Source: Hepatocystis sp. ex Piliocolobus tephrosceles (taxonomy: Eukaryota; Apicomplexa; Aconoidasida; Haemosporida; Plasmodiidae). Taken from it: DNA of 10,149 nucleotides. Positions within the stretch are counted from its first letter, which is position 1, and every line of letters starts with the position of its first letter. The stretch spans positions 1 through 10,149 of the forward strand of contig CABPSV020000707.1 of NCBI GenBank assembly GCA_902459845.2, in the 5' to 3' direction. A program made the position numbers and the translations under genes. The notes under the pieces are model-generated. The model ran no database searches. It was not told the DNA's origin and worked only from the letters and a program-made list of their open reading frames with translations. Positions 6,860-10,149 of the stretch are shown here, in pieces.

Positions 6860-9262
6860 AGTAATAATAGTAATAATAATAGTAATAATAATAGTTATAA
6901 TAATAATAATAATAATAGTTATAATAATAGTAATAATAATAGTTATAATAATAATAATAAAAATAAACAAAGAAATGATGAAAGTTCTTACCAAAACTAT
7001 AATACTTGTTCAAGCAAAACTAACCCTCCTTACAAGGATGAAATATCCCAACACATAACATACCAAAGTAGTAGTAACAATATTAATAACTATAGTTACA
7101 TAACTAACTTAAATTCGAATGTTGGTAATATAAATGTTGACTGTGTAAACACTGACCATACAAATGAACAAACTCAAAATATTAATTTATGTCAAAATAA
7201 AGAGAGTAACGTGCATAACTATAGCCGACACAATTCAAACCAAACTGCACAAATAATTTACCCCAACAATAAGAACAATGTGAACAATACATATGGTAAC
7301 GATATGAATAACGTTAGTGAAAAAGAAAAAAAAGAATTAGAATTATTAATAAGTAATTGTGAAAACACGCGAAATAATTATAATAACATTAATACAACAA
7401 AATTAATTGAATGGATTATAGTAAGATGTAATAATACGTTATGTATAAAATATATATTTTTGTATATTTATGAAAGAATATTAAACAGTTCAGTGTTTCA
7501 AAACAAAATAAATTTAATTCTTGTTTATAATGATGTATTAAAAGGTTTATTAGAAAAAAATAAAAAAAATGAATTATTCTTGTGTAAAAGTTATATGCAT
7601 TCTATAGTACAAGATGGATATACCTGTTCATATTATAAAGATAAAAAAACAATTAATTTATTATTAAAAATTGTTTATACTTGGCAAGAATTAAAAATAA
7701 ACAACCCACAAGAAACAAAACGTTTACTTAATATTTTTCACTACGATAGTGATTCGATTAATACTAATAGTAAGATTACTGGTTCGGTGAATATGTTGGA
7801 TGGTAACAGTAATACTGTAATTGGCAATAATAGTGGCGTTAATAGTGGCGTTAATAGCGGCGTTAATAGCGGCGTTAATAGCGGCGTTAATAGCGGCGTT
7901 AATAGCGGCGTTAATAGTGGCGTTAATAGCGAAATTAATAGCGGAGTTAATAGTGGGACTAATAGCGAAAATAACTATATACAAAACATGAATAGATATA
8001 TAAATAATATTCCTTTCCAAAATAAAAATATACATAAACCTCCACCCCCTCCTCCACCACTTAATATCCCACCTCCACCTCCTCTCCCTACTAGCGAATT
8101 AAACAAAAAGGGAATAGAAGATACAAATAAATCTACAATATCCGATTTTCCAATGGGTGTTGTTCCTTCTGGTTTTATCAATACAAATAATAGTTCACAT
8201 AGTTATAGCTCACATCATTATAGTAATATAAATACAAGTATGGATCCACATCCCGAAAATATAACAGTCGGATTTTTAGCAACATTATTAAAATTTATAT
8301 CTAAAAGAAAAAAGAAATTACAAAATGCATTAGTTCCTTATACACCTATCGAACTTTCTTATACATACCAAACTCCACCAAGTACAAATATATCAACCCA
8401 AGTGGCTGAAAAAATAAATGAATTTTATAACGAATTGGATTATATTTTGAATGATAAAAAAATTAATGCAGCTGTTGTTGGTAGTGGAACTGTAGCAACT
8501 GTAGTTGGTAGTGACAAAAATTATATTGGTGAAGGTGAGGATTATAAAGAGGAGGAAAATAATTATACCCACAGTAGTGATTATGACAATGAAGACAGTG
8601 ATAATTCGGAAATTAATGATATAAAAAGAGCATATGAACAATATAAAAAATTAAAAGATTACAATAATAGTAACAAACAAGGAAAATATATTAATTATAA
8701 ATTAAATAATGTTACTGATGAACTGGTTAAATTAGAAACGGACCAGACTAACCAAACAAATGAAACAAAGCAGATTAACAAAACAAATGAAACAAAGCAG
8801 ATTAACGAAACAAATGAAACAAAGCAGATTAACGAAACAAATGAAATTAAATGGAAAAATCAAAATAACAATAATATATTATCACTCGAAAAAGACAATT
8901 CAAGCGATACAGATACTACATTTTCATCTTTCGAATTTTTAGACAATTCTATGATACAACTTTTAAATGAAAATAATGATAAATTAAAAAAAAAAAAAAA
9001 AAAAAAAAGTAAAAATGTTAATTTTTCACAAATAGCAATAGAAAATGCACAAGACTGGGCTGAAGATAATACCAACAGTATTGATAATGATAACCTTGCT
9101 ACTAACAGTATGTTATCTTATTATAATTTATATGCAACACCTACAATTGGAAGTAATGAATTGAATGAACATGATTTGTTTGAAAAGTATAGAAGAAACA
9201 AAGCACATTTATATCATGAAACAATAGCGAATAGATTTTATGAAGTCAAGAATAAAGACTAA
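5762..9262 (+). CDS. CHERP-like RS/CID-domain protein, probable U2 snRNP-associated splicing factor
   Basis: A complete single-exon ORF of 1166 codons; the ATG at 5762 follows an in-frame stop at 5750 and the stop is TAA. Residue order: RS octapeptide repeats (64-135), basic Arg/Ser/Asn region, Asn/Ser tract (294-400), polar linker, helical domain (about 520-660), NSGV repeats (690-737), polyproline (760-777), conserved-looking block (about 790-892), acidic segment, TNETKQIN repeats, polylysine, and a charged C-terminus with [14 protein letters not shown]. The helical domain carries [15 protein letters not shown] and ends in a Trp (641), like the CID fold of CHERP and SCAF proteins. [15 protein letters not shown] and KINEFY (860-889) fit the block after the CID of CHERP, a component of human 17S U2 snRNP. 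I infer a nuclear pre-mRNA splicing role. I see no SURP or G-patch domain, both expected in CHERP. It could instead be a CTD-binding SCAF-like protein. Confidence 0.8.
5951..6166 (+). repeat. 24-bp array encoding SRNY[S/C]-type RS octapeptides (9 units)
   Basis: Nine in-frame 24-bp units encode SRNYSPSR and variants: NYSV once, NCSV twice, NYNP once. Arg is CGT almost throughout, and Ser is AGT or AGC. The Ser-Pro and Arg-Ser dipeptides are typical substrates of SRPK/CLK kinases in SR-type splicing factors and support nuclear function. Confidence 0.95.
6641..6966 (+). repeat. Asn/Ser low-complexity tract (AAT/AGT microsatellite in coding sequence)
   Basis: About 107 codons, mostly AAT, with AGT (Ser), TAT (Tyr) and AAA (Lys), each one base from AAT. 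Ser recurs every four codons over long stretches (12-bp period). A block of about 28 residues starting with Lys appears to be duplicated within the tract. It is probably a disordered linker. Confidence 0.95.
7829..7972 (+). repeat. 12-bp array encoding NSGV (12 units)
   Basis: Eight NSGV units are followed by [12 protein letters not shown] and NSEN. Among the NSGV units the only differences are silent (AGT/AGC) apart from one GGC/GGA change. The units use GGC and GTT and are more GC-rich than their surroundings. It is a linker between the CID-like domain and the polyproline stretch. Confidence 0.95.
8756..8850 (+). repeat. 27-bp array encoding TNETKQIN[K/E] (3 units + partial)
   Basis: Units at 8756, 8783 and 8810 and a partial copy from 8837 encode a nonapeptide near residues 999-1030, inside the charged C-terminal third of the plus-strand protein. 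Copies differ by one Lys/Glu codon. Confidence 0.9.
8986..9008 (+). repeat. 23-base poly(A) run encoding polylysine
   Basis: Twenty-three consecutive A within the plus-strand gene give an eight-Lys tract starting near residue 1076. The frame continues unbroken to the conserved-looking C-terminus. Confidence 0.9.
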
Positions 9263-9267
9263 ATGAA

Positions 9268-9281
9268 GGGGGGAGGAGGGG
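9268..9281 (+). other. G-run cluster just after the stop codon
   Basis: GGGGGGAGGAGGGG begins 6 bases after the TAA, in the expected 3' UTR. It is by far the most G-rich stretch in the window. A two-tier G-quadruplex is conceivable; a three-tier one is not clearly supported. Confidence 0.4.
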
Positions 9282-9302
9282 TGCGCTTAAGCTTATACGT
9301 TC

Positions 9303-9303
9303 C

Positions 9304-9336
<33 letters not shown>

Positions 9337-9466
9337 TTTTATATATATTTATATATATATTTATATATATTTTTATATATATTTATATATATATTTATAT
9401 ATATTTATATATATTTATATATATATTTATATATATTTATATATATTTTTATATATATTTATATTA
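9303..9466. repeat. TATATATTT(TT) repeat in the 3' flank
   Basis: About 160 bp of ta dinucleotides interrupted by ttt or ttttt at intervals of roughly 10-20 bp. It is non-coding; the open frame through it encodes only Ile/Tyr/Phe alternation. With the A27 run at 9609-9635 and TAAA units after it, it makes up most of the region between the second and third genes. Confidence 0.85.
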
Positions 9467-9516
9467 AAACAAAGACGGTTTAAAAAGGAAGTTTAAATAT
9501 GTTGTAACGTGTTCCA

Positions 9517-9522
9517 AATAAA
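9517..9522 (+). terminator. Possible polyadenylation signal AATAAA
   Basis: AATAAA lies about 255 bases after the stop of the plus-strand gene, past the AT repeat. The hexamer is expected often by chance here, so this is only a candidate. Confidence 0.2.
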
Positions 9523-9604
9523 TTTATTATTTGTGAATAGATGAACAAACATATGAGCAAAACAAATATAAGTCGTTCGTTTAAAAAGCAAAAAACATAT
9601 ATGC

Positions 9605-9635
<31 letters not shown>

Positions 9636-9674
9636 TAAATAAATAAATAATAAAGGTTAAAATTTATAATATAC

Positions 9675-10149
9675 ATGGCAAAAGGTAATTTATGTTACGC
9701 GAGTAATTACAATCGATTACAAAGAATAAATAAAGAATTTTTAAAAAAAATGAACACGTATATGTACATATGTGATAAGTACATATGTGATAAGTACATA
9801 TGTGATAAGTACATATGTGATAAGTACATATATGATAAGTACATATGTGATAAGTACATATATGATAAGTACATATGTGATAAGTACATATGTGATAAGT
9901 ACATATATGATAAGTACATATGTGATAAGTACATATGTGATAAGTACATATATGATAAGTACATATGTGATAAGTACATATGTGATAAGTACATATATGA
10001 TAAGTACATATGTGATAAGTACATATGTGATAAGTACATATATGATAAGTACATATGTGATAAGTACATATGTGATAAGTACATATATGATAAGTACATA
10101 TGTGATAAGTACATATGTGATAAGTACATATATGATAAGTACATATGTG
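9675..10149 (+). CDS. Possible partial gene: short N-terminus followed by DKYI[C/Y] pentapeptide repeats (runs off right edge)
   Basis: From the ATG at 9675, after an in-frame TAA at 9651, the frame is open for 158 codons to the edge. The first 25 residues (MAKGNLCYASNYNRLQRINK and on) are non-repetitive and of normal parasite composition. A second ATG lies at 9750. The rest is 25 copies of DKYIC or DKYIY. Against a gene: five of the six frames of the repeat lack stops, including a minus-strand frame from the edge to a stop at 9707, so openness proves little. GT dinucleotides (for example AAG|GTAATT at 9684) could also be splice donors that put the repeat in an intron. I recognise no family. 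Confidence 0.35.
   Translation, partial: MAKGNLCYASNYNRLQRINKEFLKKMNTYMYICDKYICDKYICDKYICDKYIYDKYICDKYIYDKYICDKYICDKYIYDKYICDKYICDKYIYDKYICDKYICDKYIYDKYICDKYICDKYIYDKYICDKYICDKYIYDKYICDKYICDKYIYDKYIC
9766..10149. repeat. 15-bp tandem array with 45-bp higher-order period (25 units + partial)
   Basis: Twenty-five contiguous 15-bp units, consensus acatatgtgataagt, with one varying position giving tgtg (G type) or tatg (A type). The order is G G G G A G A, then six perfect copies of G-G-A from 9871 to 10140, continuing at the edge. There is no length variation and no other substitution. The G-type core ACATATGT is a perfect palindrome; the A type breaks it. Confidence 0.97.

Noticed and set aside
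6492..7058. Poly-Tyr (minus) and poly-Ile (both strands) ORFs
   Set aside because: These are alternative-frame readings of the AAT/AGT microsatellite inside the plus-strand gene.
9263..9496. Plus-strand ORF starting MKGGGGVRL, then Ile/Tyr/Phe
   Set aside because: It starts right after a stop codon and consists of the AT repeat, so it is 3' UTR or flank.
9707..10144. Minus-strand ORF of MYLSH/MYLSY repeats
   Set aside because: It is open only because the 15-bp unit has no stop in any minus-strand frame. It ends in a Phe/Ile-rich tail read from AT-rich sequence. I kept the plus-strand alternative as only slightly better and say so there.
9766..10149. CRISPR-like array
   Set aside because: The units are directly adjacent with no unique spacers, and the genome is eukaryotic.

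Overview
The window looks like chromosomal DNA of a malaria parasite (Plasmodium) or a very close apicomplexan. Base composition is extremely AT-rich. Non-coding DNA is built from poly(dA:dT) tracts, (AT)n runs and short AT minisatellites. Proteins are crowded with Asn, Lys and Ser and with in-frame tandem repeats. Genes are widely spaced and appear intron-poor. Dictyostelium is the main alternative. I cannot name the species.

Layout: (1) 1-2464, minus strand: the 5' part of a large gene, open for 821 codons and running off the left edge. It has a long charged N-terminus with a 27-unit TSEK/KSEK array, then at least two WD40-like beta-propeller blades interrupted by low-complexity inserts, a K12 tract, and a Thr-Ser-Asn/Lys repeat at the edge. 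(2) 2465-5761: a 3.3 kb divergent intergenic region with no supportable gene. It holds promoter-type poly(dA:dT) tracts, a 58-bp (AT)n run, a 12-unit 11-bp A-tract array, a nested hairpin candidate at 5239-5325 and several small minisatellites. (3) 5762-9262, plus strand: a complete intronless 1166-codon gene. Its product has an N-terminal RS-repeat domain, a long Asn/Ser tract, a CID-like helical domain, a polyproline stretch and a downstream block resembling CHERP. I read it as a CHERP-like, U2 snRNP-associated splicing factor of unusual architecture. (4) 9263-9674: AT-repeat 3' flank. (5) 9675-10149: a possible third gene on the plus strand, open to the right edge, whose body is a 15-bp tandem repeat with a regular 45-bp higher-order period. 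Because nearly all frames of that repeat are open, its coding status is uncertain.

The two main genes are divergently transcribed and share the 3.3 kb control region. Nothing else in the sequence shows that they act together. I found no RNA gene, mobile element, CRISPR array or defence or secretion system. The points most worth checking are the higher-order repeat and its possible gene, the rearranged CHERP-like protein, the 11-bp phased array beside a hairpin, and very long A-runs inside coding sequence.
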